From assembly GCF_005937185.1 (NCBI RefSeq), contig NZ_VCNI01000001.1, forward strand, positions 740,657-804,656: 64,000 nucleotides of DNA, in the 5' to 3' direction. This stretch comes from Flagellimonas algicola. GTDB lineage: Bacteria > Bacteroidota > Bacteroidia > Flavobacteriales > Flavobacteriaceae. The stretch's first letter is position 1. Each line of letters begins with the position of its first letter. Below the pieces are notes generated by a model. The model worked only from the letters and a program-made list of their open reading frames with translations, was not told where the DNA came from and made no database searches. This document shows positions 8,610-17,548 of this stretch, piece after piece. The position numbers and the translations under genes are program-made.

Positions 8610-9092
8610 ATGAAAGTACTTCTTATTCCATTGCTCCTCTTATTTATTACAATCACCTCTTGTTCAGATAAAGAGGCATAGCAAAAACTAGTGGACACGC
8701 AACGCAAGCTTGTAGAAACTGAACAAAAATTGCTATCGGCAATCCATACAAACCATTCCAATGCCGAGCTGATTAAAATGTATGTCGAAACCGCACACAA
8801 TGTAATCCATTCCTCCAATGACAGATACACTATTAGAATTGACCAAACCCAGGAAGGGAAGTTGCGATATGCAAGCTGGATGCAGCCCAAAACACCCCTG
8901 GAAAAGCCGGATATAGTCCTCTACGATGGAAAAATTGAAAAAACTGGATCTTGGGGAGTGGCAAAATATAAGTTTAGCGGGGACAATCAGTCCTTTATTG
9001 TAGAAACCGTTCCGGTTAAGCGAAGATCCAAGCTCAACCATATTTTTCTGGAAGTCTTAGAGGGCAAAACACAAAGTTCTACGGCAAAATGA
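8610..9092 (+). pseudogene. Lipoprotein gene interrupted by an in-frame amber codon
   Basis: ATG 8610 opens a clear lipoprotein signal (MKVLLIPLLLLFITITSCSD, lipobox Cys at 18) that ends after 23 codons at a TAG (8679-8681). The same frame continues without further stops for another 137 codons to 9092 (QKLVDTQRKLVETEQ...). One base change at the TAG would restore a 160-residue lipoprotein with a coiled-coil start. The alternative is that a GTG at 8691 starts a cytoplasmic protein, but the perfect frame match to a signal peptide argues for a recent nonsense mutation or a sequencing error. The function of the family is not recognised. Confidence 0.7.
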
Positions 9093-9138
9093 AGGATTTG
9101 AATCTACCCAACTAACCATACATAACTGTGGTCCAATA

Positions 9139-9804
9139 TTATTTTTGGGAGTGTTTGATGTATTTCTCCACCACTACCGCAGTAACAATGACCAAATAGA
9201 ACTGGCCCACCAGTCCAACCAACATGGCTGCTTTTTGTGCAATGGGAATTGCTGGAACAATCTCACCATATCCAATGGTCATCAAAGTGATATAAGCATA
9301 GTACAGGATGGCTTCGCTTTTGATTTCTATTTGTTGATTTTCAAGTAAGGTGCCTTGAAATGCTCCTGGGTGTGTAAGTTCGATAGCCATAAAGAGAAAG
9401 AATGCCAAAAAACCAAGGGAAATATAGCCGCTCATCAAGCCAACGATTACCTTTCTGCTCACCAATTTGGCCTTCCAAACCTGATGGATCACATTCCAGC
9501 TTACCACAATGTAGAAAACAAAATAAATCATCAGGCGTACCAGGATATCACCCTGTGATTCTTGTCTATAAATCATGGAACTACCAAAAATAAAGGCAGA
9601 TGCAGCAAAAAGAAGGATAAAAAACCAGGTGAGTTCCTTCCTTTTGGATATCATCAGAATCCCTGCCAAAATTCCCATCAAATACAATAAGGGTAACAGG
9701 GTGAATTCAAAAAAGTTCTCGGGAAAGAACAAAGACCCAAAGAGAATTGCCAATTGGGTGATGAGAAAAATCTCAAACCTATACTTGTACCACTTCTTAA
9801 TCAT
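9139..9804 (-). CDS. Potassium-channel-like membrane protein
   Basis: 221 residues with about six hydrophobic segments. The C-terminal part has the pore arrangement of two-helix K+ channels: a membrane helix, a pore loop with the selectivity filter TIGYGE (176-181), and a final helix (LVGLVGQFYLVIVTAVVVEKYI). The first 120 residues contain four extra helices in place of a voltage sensor with regular arginines. Probably a passive ion channel in the inner membrane. It starts 1 bp after the stop of the sorbosone-dehydrogenase-like gene, so the two are co-transcribed, though no functional link is obvious. Confidence 0.75.
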   Translation of the reverse strand: MIKKWYKYRFEIFLITQLAILFGSLFFPENFFEFTLLPLLYLMGILAGILMISKRKELTWFFILLFAASAFIFGSSMIYRQESQGDILVRLMIYFVFYIVVSWNVIHQVWKAKLVSRKVIVGLMSGYISLGFLAFFLFMAIELTHPGAFQGTLLENQQIEIKSEAILYYAYITLMTIGYGEIVPAIPIAQKAAMLVGLVGQFYLVIVTAVVVEKYIKHSQK

Positions 9805-9805
9805 A

Positions 9806-10978
9806 TTATACCCCTACATAAGATACCCTATAAATGGCATCTCCATAGTCATCAGATATAAGCAGGGAACCATCTTCCAAGAATAGCAAATCTACTGGTC
9901 TGCCAAACTGCTCCTGGGTATCATCGTTCAACCAACCATCAATAAAAGGTTCATAGCTCATTGCTTCATTTCCATTGAGGGTTACCATGGTTATGCGGTA
10001 TCCCACTTTGGAAGAGCGGTTCCAAGAGCCATGTTCTGCCATAAAAACCTGCCCTTTATATTGATTGGGAAACATGTCTCCTGTATTAAACTTAACCCCC
10101 AATGGAGCCACATGAGCTCCCAAGGGCTGCACCGGCGCCACAAAGTTGGCACATGGGTTTCCATCACCAAACTCAGGATCCGTAACGGTTCCTCCATGGC
10201 AATGTGGATATCCAAAATGTTGACCTATTTCCGAAGCCCGGTTGAGCTCACAAGGGGGCACATCATCCCCCATCATATCCCGACCATTGTCCGTGAACCA
10301 GAGATCCTTGGTTTCTGGATGCCAGGTAAACCCTACAGTGTTTCTTACTCCTTTCGCATAAATTTCACGATTGCTACCATCAGGATCCATACGGGTAATC
10401 GTATTGAATCGTTCATCTTCATTGGTTCTATCGCAAATGTTGCACGGAGCACCTACCGGAACATAGAGCTTGCCATCCGGGCCAAAAGCAATATACTTCC
10501 AACCATGGTGGAATTCCGTTGGATAGTCATCATAAATAACCTCTGGCTCGGGTAAACTATCCAAATTTTGTTCAATATCATTATACTTCAGCAAACGATT
10601 GACTTCAGCAACATATAAATCCCCATCCTTAAAAGCGATACCATTGGGCACTTCCAAAGTGGAGTCCAAAACCCTGACATTTTCTGCCCAAAAGTCATTA
10701 TCCAAATCTTGAAGAGCGTATACGGTTTTATCATTGCGTGTACTTACGAACAGCGTTCCATCATCGCCCATGGCCATGGAACGGGCTCCATCCACCCCTT
10801 CAGCATAGACCTCTATTTTGAATCCTTCCGGTAGATTTAGGCTGTCTAATGGAAGGCTGGTCGCATGAACTCGCTCTTTGGGTTCAATTCTAGTCTCTTT
10901 CTTAGCTTCTTCTTTTTTCCCATTACACGCCATGACCAAGAGGCCCAGCATAAAAACCATCGTTTTTTTTGGTGTCAT
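9806..10978 (-). CDS. Sorbosone dehydrogenase-like beta-propeller lipoprotein
   Basis: 390 residues from ATG 10978 (MTPKKTMVFMLGLLVMACNG, lipobox Cys about residue 17); an upstream in-frame ATG at 11032 gives an unlikely extended signal. The mature part is a six-blade propeller of the L-sorbosone/glucose dehydrogenase family: PEGFKIEVYAEGVDGARSM, the GPDGKLYVPVGAPCNICD repeat, and the HPETKDLWFTDNGRDMMGDD and MAEHGSWNRS motifs typical of the family. It would be a surface or periplasmic PQQ-type sugar or aldehyde oxidase, but cofactor use is only inferred. The K+-channel-like gene follows at once. Confidence 0.8.
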   Translation of the reverse strand: MTPKKTMVFMLGLLVMACNGKKEEAKKETRIEPKERVHATSLPLDSLNLPEGFKIEVYAEGVDGARSMAMGDDGTLFVSTRNDKTVYALQDLDNDFWAENVRVLDSTLEVPNGIAFKDGDLYVAEVNRLLKYNDIEQNLDSLPEPEVIYDDYPTEFHHGWKYIAFGPDGKLYVPVGAPCNICDRTNEDERFNTITRMDPDGSNREIYAKGVRNTVGFTWHPETKDLWFTDNGRDMMGDDVPPCELNRASEIGQHFGYPHCHGGTVTDPEFGDGNPCANFVAPVQPLGAHVAPLGVKFNTGDMFPNQYKGQVFMAEHGSWNRSSKVGYRITMVTLNGNEAMSYEPFIDGWLNDDTQEQFGRPVDLLFLEDGSLLISDDYGDAIYRVSYVGV

Positions 10979-11362
10979 TTGTCTGATTGATATAGGTTTA
11001 TGATTTATTGCTTTTGTACATGTTTGCTTCAAGTGATCTCAATATCAAGTACCCCTTGTATTCAACTGAACGTACATTCCTTAAGAACTTGATTAGAAAA
11101 TAGAAGACTTTCCATTTATTAACCCTGATACTAACCGTTTGAAGCTGAATGCTCCCGAAAATACATAAAATTCATGGTTTCAATAAAGTCGTTTTTGGTT
11201 TTACAACTATTAAGGCGAAGACGTTGCAAAATCCTTACAAAACTCCATGAGCGGATGTAGATTTCATGACAGCCTCAAACAATTTCAGGACAAATCCTAA
11301 TCTTCTTGCTCCGAGAACCCAAAAATAGCTAGTCTTTTGTGTATTCATCAAAAACAAAAACA
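10979..11362. other. Divergent intergenic region
   Basis: About 384 bases between the divergently transcribed sorbosone-dehydrogenase-like and ankyrin genes. It should contain both promoters, but I find no exact TAnnTTTG box, clear hairpin, tandem repeat or small gene with a plausible start in either direction. Confidence 0.4.
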
Positions 11363-11872
11363 ATGGACAGAAAAACATTTCTCAAAAGAAATTTAGTCTT
11401 GGGCGGTGCTCTTACCCTGGGCCCGACTCCAATGCTGACTGCCTCAAACCAGGGGCAAAAAGAACTCTTTGGCGAAGAACTAATTACTGAATTTGTATTT
11501 GCCGCCCATAGAAGTTTGGAGGAGACCCAACAGATACTTGAGAAACACCCCCTATTGCTCAACTGTGCCAATCAATTTATCAAAGGGGACTTTGAAACGG
11601 CCGTTGGAGGTGCAAGCCATATGGGAAGAAGGGATATTGTGGATTACTTGGTATCCAAGGGAGCACGGTTGGATATCTTTAATTATGCCTTTCTTGGATA
11701 CGACGATTTTGTAAAGAAAATGATTGCCGATCATCCCCATCTCTTGCGAGCCCCTGGACCGCATGGTTTCACCCTTCTTCACCATGCCCAGGTTGGTGAA
11801 AGAATGGAACTGGCCGATTGGTTGCAGTCCCAAGGCTTGACGGAAAAAATGTTTAAGGGAATATTTGACTAA
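11363..11872 (+). CDS. Ankyrin-repeat protein with Tat-like signal
   Basis: 169 residues from ATG 11363 (MDRKTFLKRNLVLGGALTL). The N-terminus resembles the Tat-type leaders common in Bacteroidota (MDRRTFLKK...), but the twin arginine is Arg-Lys here, so the export route is unsure. The rest carries about three ankyrin-like repeats: DFETAVGGASHMGRRDIVDYLVSKGA, then IFNYAFLGYDDFVKKMIADHP and GPHGFTLLHHAQVGERMELADWLQSQG. Ankyrin repeats mediate protein contacts; the partner is unknown. It stands alone, with the LytTR gene about 80 bp downstream on the same strand. Confidence 0.7.
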   Translation: MDRKTFLKRNLVLGGALTLGPTPMLTASNQGQKELFGEELITEFVFAAHRSLEETQQILEKHPLLLNCANQFIKGDFETAVGGASHMGRRDIVDYLVSKGARLDIFNYAFLGYDDFVKKMIADHPHLLRAPGPHGFTLLHHAQVGERMELADWLQSQGLTEKMFKGIFD

Positions 11873-11916
11873 AATCCAAAACGTATACTATTTAATATGT
11901 CGCTGCAAGGTTTATT

Positions 11917-11924
11917 TATCTTTG
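11917..11924 (+). promoter_or_regulatory. -7 promoter box of the LytTR gene
   Basis: TATCTTTG, an exact TAnnTTTG match, lies 31 bp before ATG 11956. A TTTA at 11891 is a weak candidate for the -33 element (22-bp spacing). Confidence 0.4.
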
Positions 11925-11955
11925 TTGGAGAACCTTTTATCCTATAATATTGGAT

Positions 11956-12690
11956 ATGCAAATTAAATGGAGTGAAAAAAAGTTTTACGTGCTTTCCATT
12001 GGCATTTTAATTGTCATGTTTGCACTAACACTGCTCCAGAATTTTATTCGATATCGTAATCATAGTAGTTACAGTGTTTGGATTTCCATAGTTTATCTTT
12101 CGATTTCCATTATCCTATTTATTCCGGTAATCATACTTACAGTTCGCTTGCAGCGCTACTTAAAGAACAGGTTTAGCAGAGGGTATTGGTTCCTTATTAT
12201 GCTTTCCGCATTGGGTATACTGGGGCTGTTTTATCTGTTATCCAATGTGATACTACACAGTCTGGGTTATTTTGATCACTTTGTGGATGTGGAATATGCC
12301 CGGTACTACTTTGGTCGTGAAGCCCTTTACCATTTGATTTTGATAATGGGAGCCGCCGTATTTGTACAGTTTTCCAAGTCAAATACCGAAACCATTACAG
12401 TTTACAAGGGACGCAAAAAGATTACCATGCCATTGTCCCTTATACATTGGATTGAGGCGGAGGGACATTATTTGAATTTTTATACCGAGTCGGATTCCTT
12501 TATAAAAAGGGAGCGACTGGTGTCTTTGGCAAAACAATTGGAACCTGAGTTTATCCGAATTCACAGGAAGTATTTAGTGAACCGAAATGAAATCAGTGCT
12601 ACGGAAAAAGACAAGCGGGATGAATTTTTGGTGTTAAAATCAGGTAAACGATTAAAAATTGGGCAATCCTTTAAGCCCATCAACTGGTAG
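11956..12690 (+). CDS. Membrane LytTR-domain transcriptional regulator
   Basis: 244 residues from ATG 11956 (MQIKWSEKKFYV); a TTG two codons upstream is less likely. Four membrane segments (about 8-27, 36-58, 72-95, 115-138) are followed by a C-terminal LytTR DNA-binding domain (TVYKGRKKITMPLSLIHWIEAEGHYLNFYT, then IRIHRKYLVNRNEI). Such membrane-bound LytTR proteins lack a receiver and are thought to sense a membrane or cell-surface cue directly. LytTR proteins bind direct repeats about 21 bp apart; the only candidate I noticed in this window is at 8506-8537, in front of the interrupted lipoprotein. Confidence 0.85.
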   Translation: MQIKWSEKKFYVLSIGILIVMFALTLLQNFIRYRNHSSYSVWISIVYLSISIILFIPVIILTVRLQRYLKNRFSRGYWFLIMLSALGILGLFYLLSNVILHSLGYFDHFVDVEYARYYFGREALYHLILIMGAAVFVQFSKSNTETITVYKGRKKITMPLSLIHWIEAEGHYLNFYTESDSFIKRERLVSLAKQLEPEFIRIHRKYLVNRNEISATEKDKRDEFLVLKSGKRLKIGQSFKPINW

Positions 12691-12769
12691 TTTCAGCTAG
12701 AGACAAAGGAAATCCATTCGTCCAAAGTTCTTAATAAACGAACAGAGAGCTTCTTTGAATTGTTGTGTG

Positions 12770-13342
12770 TTAATTCAGTTCAGCTTCTTCATCAAGTGCC
12801 GATACCTCTCCAGTATACGTAATGGTCTGTCTATGGGTACTGTTCACGTTGATGGTACCACCCATTCCCGGAAAAATCTTGGCAAACACGGTATAGGATT
12901 CCGTATCATTATCCACATTGAAATTTAGGCTGTAACCTTGTGTCTTGGGATCTTTAATGAGTTCCAAATCTTTGGCGAGCCCATCAAATTGAATGGCATT
13001 GTTAGTGTTGCCATATCCGGTGACCATATTACGCTCTCCATAATATGGTAAATAAGCAGATACGCTATCTCCTATTACCCGTAAATATGCCGGATTTCCC
13101 AATAGATTGATTTGGCCTGCAGTATTTCCTGGTGCCAACAAGCCCGAATTGGCAATACTGGCCATACTATTGGTCAACAAGGGTCGCGCCCATTCGGCTC
13201 TGAACTCCAACTTTCCATTTTCCACCAACTCCTGCAAGGCCAGTTTATCTGCCTCGCTGACTTGAACAGTTTTGTTGGTGGCGCCACAACCCAGCAAAAG
13301 GATTATAAAGAGGCTCCCAACTACATTTTTTATCATTTTCAT
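12770..13342 (-). CDS. DUF4251 lipoprotein
   Basis: 190 residues (ATG 13342; a second ATG two codons later is equally possible). Lipoprotein signal with lipobox LLLGC (Cys 19). The mature part matches the DUF4251 family of Bacteroidota: an ALQELVENGKLEFRAEWARP start, AGQINLLGNPAYLRVIGDSVSAYLPYYGE in the middle and FNVDNDTESYTVFAKIFPGMGGTINV at the end, predicted all-beta. Function unknown, and it is probably an envelope-facing protein. It is divergent from the DUF5916 gene with 112 bp between starts, in which I see no exact promoter box. Confidence 0.8.
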   Translation of the reverse strand: MKMIKNVVGSLFIILLLGCGATNKTVQVSEADKLALQELVENGKLEFRAEWARPLLTNSMASIANSGLLAPGNTAGQINLLGNPAYLRVIGDSVSAYLPYYGERNMVTGYGNTNNAIQFDGLAKDLELIKDPKTQGYSLNFNVDNDTESYTVFAKIFPGMGGTINVNSTHRQTITYTGEVSALDEEAELN

Positions 13343-13454
13343 CTTCTCAACTTTTTATCATTCAATAAGATACGAATACAATTTCTTATTTCAATAGTAC
13401 ACAAAAATTATTCCAAGATTAGCACTATATTTACTTTCAACCAGACCTCATTTT

Positions 13455-15683
13455 ATGAACCCTATTTGTTCAAAAGTACTTGTACTTTTTTTGACCTTCC
13501 TGTCTTTTCCCGCCGTTTTTGCACAAATAACCCAACCCTTGGATTCTCTTGGTGATAGACCAGAGTTCAGAGCATTTAATTTGGCGCAAGATCCCATTGT
13601 GGATGGGGAAATCATCAATGACCCCATTTGGCAAATGGTTCCGGCCATTGACAATTTGGTTCAACTAAGACCTAACTATGGACAACCGGTTTCCGAGAAA
13701 ACAGTCATTCGCGTGGCTTACAGTAAAAGTACATTCTATGTGGCCGTGGTCTGTCATGATTCAGAACCAGAAAAAATAGTCGTATCGGATTCCAGAAGGG
13801 ATGCGGACTTAAACGATGAAGACAGCTTTTTGTTCATTATTGACACGTATCACGATCGTCAAAATGGTTTTTTGTTCGGAACCAATGCACAAGGGATGGA
13901 GTATGATGCACAAATAGACAATGAGGGCAAAGGCAACTTCAATGCCAATAGACAGCAAGGTGGCGTAATTGGGGGAACCAATATTAACTGGGATGCCTCT
14001 TGGACGGTTAGAACACAAATTGGAGATTATGGGTGGAGTGCCGAATTCGCCATACCCCTTCGTTCCCTCCGCTTTGCCTCCGGCACCAACAAGACATGGG
14101 GCTTGAATTTTAGAAGAAACATTAGTAAGAATACAGAAACGGCCTATTGGACATCTTTACCCCTTGGTTTTGATATGAAAAGGCTCTCCCTTGCAGGTAA
14201 ACTTACCGGTCTCAGCTTAAAAAATCCAGGCAACCTAAAGCTTATTCCCTATGTTTTGGGTCAAGTATCCAACAACAAGGCAGTGGACCCCAGTGAAACA
14301 GATACCAATTTTGAGGCTGGGGCGGATATCAAATATAGCATTACCCCTAGTTTAACTTTAGATCTTACCTACAACACCGATTTTGCCCAAGTGGAAGTGG
14401 ATGACCAACAAGTAAATTTGGACCGTTTCAATCTGTTCTTTCCAGAAAAACGAGCTTTTTTCTTGGAGAATGCCGGGCAATTTAGCGTGGGGAGTCCGGG
14501 AGAAGTGGATTTATTCTTTAGTCGAAGAATAGGTATTGGTGCTGCCGGGGATTTGGTTCCGATTATAGGCGGGGCCAGATTGTCTGGAAAAGTGGGTCAG
14601 ACCAATGTTGGCTTCTTAAGTATGTTTACTGATGATGTGGAAGCCGCTGGCATTGAGAAAAACAATTATACTGTTGGACGTGTCAACCATGATTTTCAAG
14701 GGACCCGATCTTCATTGGGTGGCATTTTCATCAACCGCGCTGGCTTGGGGTCCATGGACGATGATTACAACAGAGTCTTTGCCATGGATGGCAAATGGGG
14801 CATTGGGAACAAAGCTGAGGTTACGGGATTTGTGGCTAAAAGTTCCACACCAGGAATAGAGGAAAACGATCATGCTTTTAAGTTGCTGGCCAACTACAAC
14901 TGGAACGGCTGGGATTTAAGAGCAGGTTACACAGAGGTTGGTGAGGGTTTTAATCCCGAAGTTGGCTTTTTACAACGTACGGCCTTCCGCAAACCTGAGT
15001 TTTTAATTTGGAAAGCCCAGCGACTCAAGAACATGGGGAATCTTTTGGAAATACGTCCCCATGTCTCCTATCGAGGTTATTGGAATTTTGATGATGAACT
15101 GATTACCGGGTTTTTACATGTAGACAACCACTGGGAGTTTAAAAGTGGTTTTGAAGTGCATACGGGTATTAATTTTACTACGGAAAGGGTATTGCAGGAA
15201 TTCACCCTTTCAAATGTCACAGTTCCTGTTGGGAATTACAAAAACGAAGAATTGCAGCTGGTGTTGATTACCAATCCCAATAATGCATTTTCCCTAAGTT
15301 CCAGAACATTTATTGGGGGATATTTCAATGGCGACCGGATAACCAACAGTGGTACGGCGAATTATAGAATTGGAGACCGTTTTGTTTCCTCCTTGACATT
15401 TAGCCATAGTGATATTCAACTGGATACTGGGGATTTTACCGCCTTAGTGGGTGGGTTAAGATTGTCCTACTCCTTTACACCTAGAATATTCCTCCAAAGC
15501 TTGATCCAACGAAACAATGTTTCAGAAATAACTTCTGTAAATGCTCGTTTTGGATGGCTTCAAAATGCGAATACGGGTCTTTTTGTGGTCTTTAATATTG
15601 TTAAGGACGATAATGACCTTGACCTTTTGAACAATCAGGTTGTGACGGTAAAGTACACCCATAGGTTTGATATATTGAATTAG
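13455..15683 (+). CDS. CBM9-like/DUF5916 outer-membrane protein
   Basis: 742 residues with a signal peptide ending near FPAVFAQ. Residues 35-220 look like a family 9 carbohydrate-binding-like beta-sandwich (PIVDGEIINDPIWQMVPAI, SKSTFYVAVVCHDSEPEKI). From about 230 the protein follows the DUF5916 family, with RIGIGAAGDLVPIIGGARL and repeated amphipathic strands up to VVTVKYTHRFDILN, ending in an aromatic residue near the C-terminus like outer-membrane barrels. DUF5916 proteins are frequent in Bacteroidota; their role is unproven. The MFS gene converges 17 bp downstream. Confidence 0.8.
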   Translation: MNPICSKVLVLFLTFLSFPAVFAQITQPLDSLGDRPEFRAFNLAQDPIVDGEIINDPIWQMVPAIDNLVQLRPNYGQPVSEKTVIRVAYSKSTFYVAVVCHDSEPEKIVVSDSRRDADLNDEDSFLFIIDTYHDRQNGFLFGTNAQGMEYDAQIDNEGKGNFNANRQQGGVIGGTNINWDASWTVRTQIGDYGWSAEFAIPLRSLRFASGTNKTWGLNFRRNISKNTETAYWTSLPLGFDMKRLSLAGKLTGLSLKNPGNLKLIPYVLGQVSNNKAVDPSETDTNFEAGADIKYSITPSLTLDLTYNTDFAQVEVDDQQVNLDRFNLFFPEKRAFFLENAGQFSVGSPGEVDLFFSRRIGIGAAGDLVPIIGGARLSGKVGQTNVGFLSMFTDDVEAAGIEKNNYTVGRVNHDFQGTRSSLGGIFINRAGLGSMDDDYNRVFAMDGKWGIGNKAEVTGFVAKSSTPGIEENDHAFKLLANYNWNGWDLRAGYTEVGEGFNPEVGFLQRTAFRKPEFLIWKAQRLKNMGNLLEIRPHVSYRGYWNFDDELITGFLHVDNHWEFKSGFEVHTGINFTTERVLQEFTLSNVTVPVGNYKNEELQLVLITNPNNAFSLSSRTFIGGYFNGDRITNSGTANYRIGDRFVSSLTFSHSDIQLDTGDFTALVGGLRLSYSFTPRIFLQSLIQRNNVSEITSVNARFGWLQNANTGLFVVFNIVKDDNDLDLLNNQVVTVKYTHRFDILN

Positions 15684-15700
15684 GAAACACCTTTTTCCAA

Positions 15701-16891
15701 TTAAAGTCTTGTCTTCTTCATCCGTAAAAGAAGATAAAGGATTCCCAAAAAAGCCAATCCAGCACAAACAAACAAACTGATTGGAATTCGGTTGGGCATT
15801 TCGTTATAATACCAACCAGAAAGTAAGGCCCCCAGTCCAATGCCTGCCTCCAAGGCTATGAACATGGTGGCAATAGCTTTCCCTTTCTGTCCCGGTAAGC
15901 TCAAGTCTATGGTCCAGGCGTTGATTCCGGGCGAGACAATACCCATGCCCAACCCATAAATACCTGCTCCTGTTAAAAATCCAGATGTAGTGGTGATGCC
16001 CCCGATAACCATTAAGCCTATACATAAGAACAATAAGCCAATTAGAATTACACCCGTTCTCCCATACTTATCCGAGAGTTTTCCAGCAACTACCCGCACC
16101 AACAAGGAGGTTAAGGTGAACACAATAAAGAACACGCCTTTGTTGCTAAAACCAATGATTTCAGTCCAATCCGGAATCAAGGTAAGTATCACCCCAAAAG
16201 CGATGTAGGCCAAGAAGGTGATAATGGTCGCCGGAAATGCTTCTTTGGCTACAATATCCTCCTTGGAAATCCGTAGAAGTTTAGGACTGAAGTTTTGTTT
16301 GACGGTTAAGGTTTCTCCCAAGTTTAAAATGAGCAATGAGGCCAAAAATGCCATTACCGAAGAACTATAAAAAAGGACTTCATACGAGAAATGGAGTTTG
16401 ATTAAACTGCCCAAGGCCGGCCCCAAGGCCAAACCCGTACTAAAAGCAATGCCTTGTATTCCCATGGCCTCCCCCAGTCTGTTGGGAGGAACAACATCCG
16501 AAACAAAGGTGGATGCCGCAGTAGGCGTAAATCCGGTTGAGAAACCGTGAAAAAGTCGAAGCAAAAGAAATCCGTACACCGTGGTCAAAACAGGATAAAG
16601 ACTTCCGCAAACAACACACACCAAAGCTCCAAATAACATCACAGGTTTACGACCTATAGTATCTGTAAGCTTACCACTAAACGGTCTGGATAAGCCCGCT
16701 GTAAGCGTAAATAGGGCAATGATCAATCCAATATACCGGGCTCCGCCCATGTCACTTAGATAGGCCGGGAGCTCTGGAATCAGCATGTTATAGCTCGCCG
16801 AAAAAAACAGGGAACCCAAGCAAACCAAAATAAATTTTGGATTGTACAAGGACTGTTTTTTGACGATTAATTCTCCCTTTACTGTTGTCAT
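15701..16891 (-). CDS. Major facilitator superfamily transporter
   Basis: 396 residues with twelve predicted helices. The loop 2-3 motif reads GKLTDTIGRKPVM (standard MFS G-x-L-x-D-x-x-G-R-K), with its echo AGKLSDKYGRTGVIL in the second half. LALGPALGSLI in helix 5 resembles the antiporter signature of drug:H+ exporters (usually G-x-x-x-G-P-x-x-G-G). This suggests an efflux pump of the DHA1 type with unknown substrate. It is divergent from a Crp/Fnr gene with 80 bp between starts, including a palindrome at 16949-16962, and may be controlled by it. Confidence 0.85.
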   Translation of the reverse strand: MTTVKGELIVKKQSLYNPKFILVCLGSLFFSASYNMLIPELPAYLSDMGGARYIGLIIALFTLTAGLSRPFSGKLTDTIGRKPVMLFGALVCVVCGSLYPVLTTVYGFLLLRLFHGFSTGFTPTAASTFVSDVVPPNRLGEAMGIQGIAFSTGLALGPALGSLIKLHFSYEVLFYSSSVMAFLASLLILNLGETLTVKQNFSPKLLRISKEDIVAKEAFPATIITFLAYIAFGVILTLIPDWTEIIGFSNKGVFFIVFTLTSLLVRVVAGKLSDKYGRTGVILIGLLFLCIGLMVIGGITTTSGFLTGAGIYGLGMGIVSPGINAWTIDLSLPGQKGKAIATMFIALEAGIGLGALLSGWYYNEMPNRIPISLFVCAGLAFLGILYLLLRMKKTRL

Positions 16892-16948
16892 CGCAATAGC
16901 TTATGCCTAATTTTAATGCAAAGTAAGATCGTGCGCTTATTACCTAAA

Positions 16949-16962
16949 AGGACATTTGTCCT
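16949..16962. promoter_or_regulatory. Palindrome before the Crp/Fnr gene
   Basis: AGGACA-TT-TGTCCT is a perfect inverted repeat ending 9 bp before ATG 16972 in the MFS/Crp divergent region. The size and symmetry fit a Crp/Fnr-family dimer site, probably autoregulatory. Confidence 0.5.
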
Positions 16963-16971
16963 CCTTGAAAA

Positions 16972-17547
16972 ATGATTCGAACCAATCCTGAGTTAGCAAC
17001 CTATATTCAAAGCTTATGGGCTTTGGAAGGAAGCCAAATCCTAAAAGAGGATTTTGACCCTAAAGAGGTGATTATTGAGCAAGACCGCAGGTACGGAAAA
17101 GTCCACCTGATTCGTGAAGGCATTGCCAAATGTTATATCTCAGATGAAAATGGCAAAGAGTTTATTCAAGAGTTTTTGGGCGAGGGCATGGAGTTTGGGG
17201 AACTAGAGGTTTTTGACAACTATACCACCATCTGTTCTGTGGAATCCATTACTGCGCTGAAAACTTATGCCCTCCCCCACAGCACCTACCACAAATTACT
17301 GGATACCGACCCGAAGTTCAATAAATTGATCATGAAAGCCCTGGCCAACAAAATACGGTTTAAGGCTCCTCGGCATTCCTATCAACACTCCTATCCTATT
17401 GAGGACAATCTGATTAGATTAAAAAAACTTTTTCCCGAATTTACAGAAGTGATTTCGAAAAAAGACATTGCAAATTACATTGGCATTACTCCAAGAAGCT
17501 TAAATAGGGCACTGAAGGAGCTTAAAGAAAAATCAGATTTCTTTTAA
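16972..17547 (+). CDS. Crp/Fnr-family transcriptional regulator
   Basis: 191 residues. An N-terminal cyclic-nucleotide-binding-like beta-roll (PKEVIIEQDRRYGKVHLIREGIAKCYI, GEGMEFGELEVF) is followed by a C-terminal HTH (VISKKDIANYIGITPRSLNRALKELK). There is no cysteine cluster for an iron-sulfur centre, so it is not a classical oxygen-sensing Fnr. The roll lacks an obvious cAMP phosphate-binding Arg-Ser pair, so the ligand is unknown. Divergent from the MFS pump and 1 bp from the stop of the convergent EamA gene; one or both transporters are likely targets. Confidence 0.85.
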   Translation: MIRTNPELATYIQSLWALEGSQILKEDFDPKEVIIEQDRRYGKVHLIREGIAKCYISDENGKEFIQEFLGEGMEFGELEVFDNYTTICSVESITALKTYALPHSTYHKLLDTDPKFNKLIMKALANKIRFKAPRHSYQHSYPIEDNLIRLKKLFPEFTEVISKKDIANYIGITPRSLNRALKELKEKSDFF

Positions 17548-17548
17548 G

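Noticed and set aside
8691..9092. A stand-alone gene starting at GTG 8691
   Set aside because: The same frame is joined upstream to a clear lipoprotein signal through a single TAG, so an interrupted gene is the simpler reading.
15683..15720. Terminator between the DUF5916 and MFS genes
   Set aside because: Only a 5-bp stem (GGAAA/TTTCC) is present, too weak to support.
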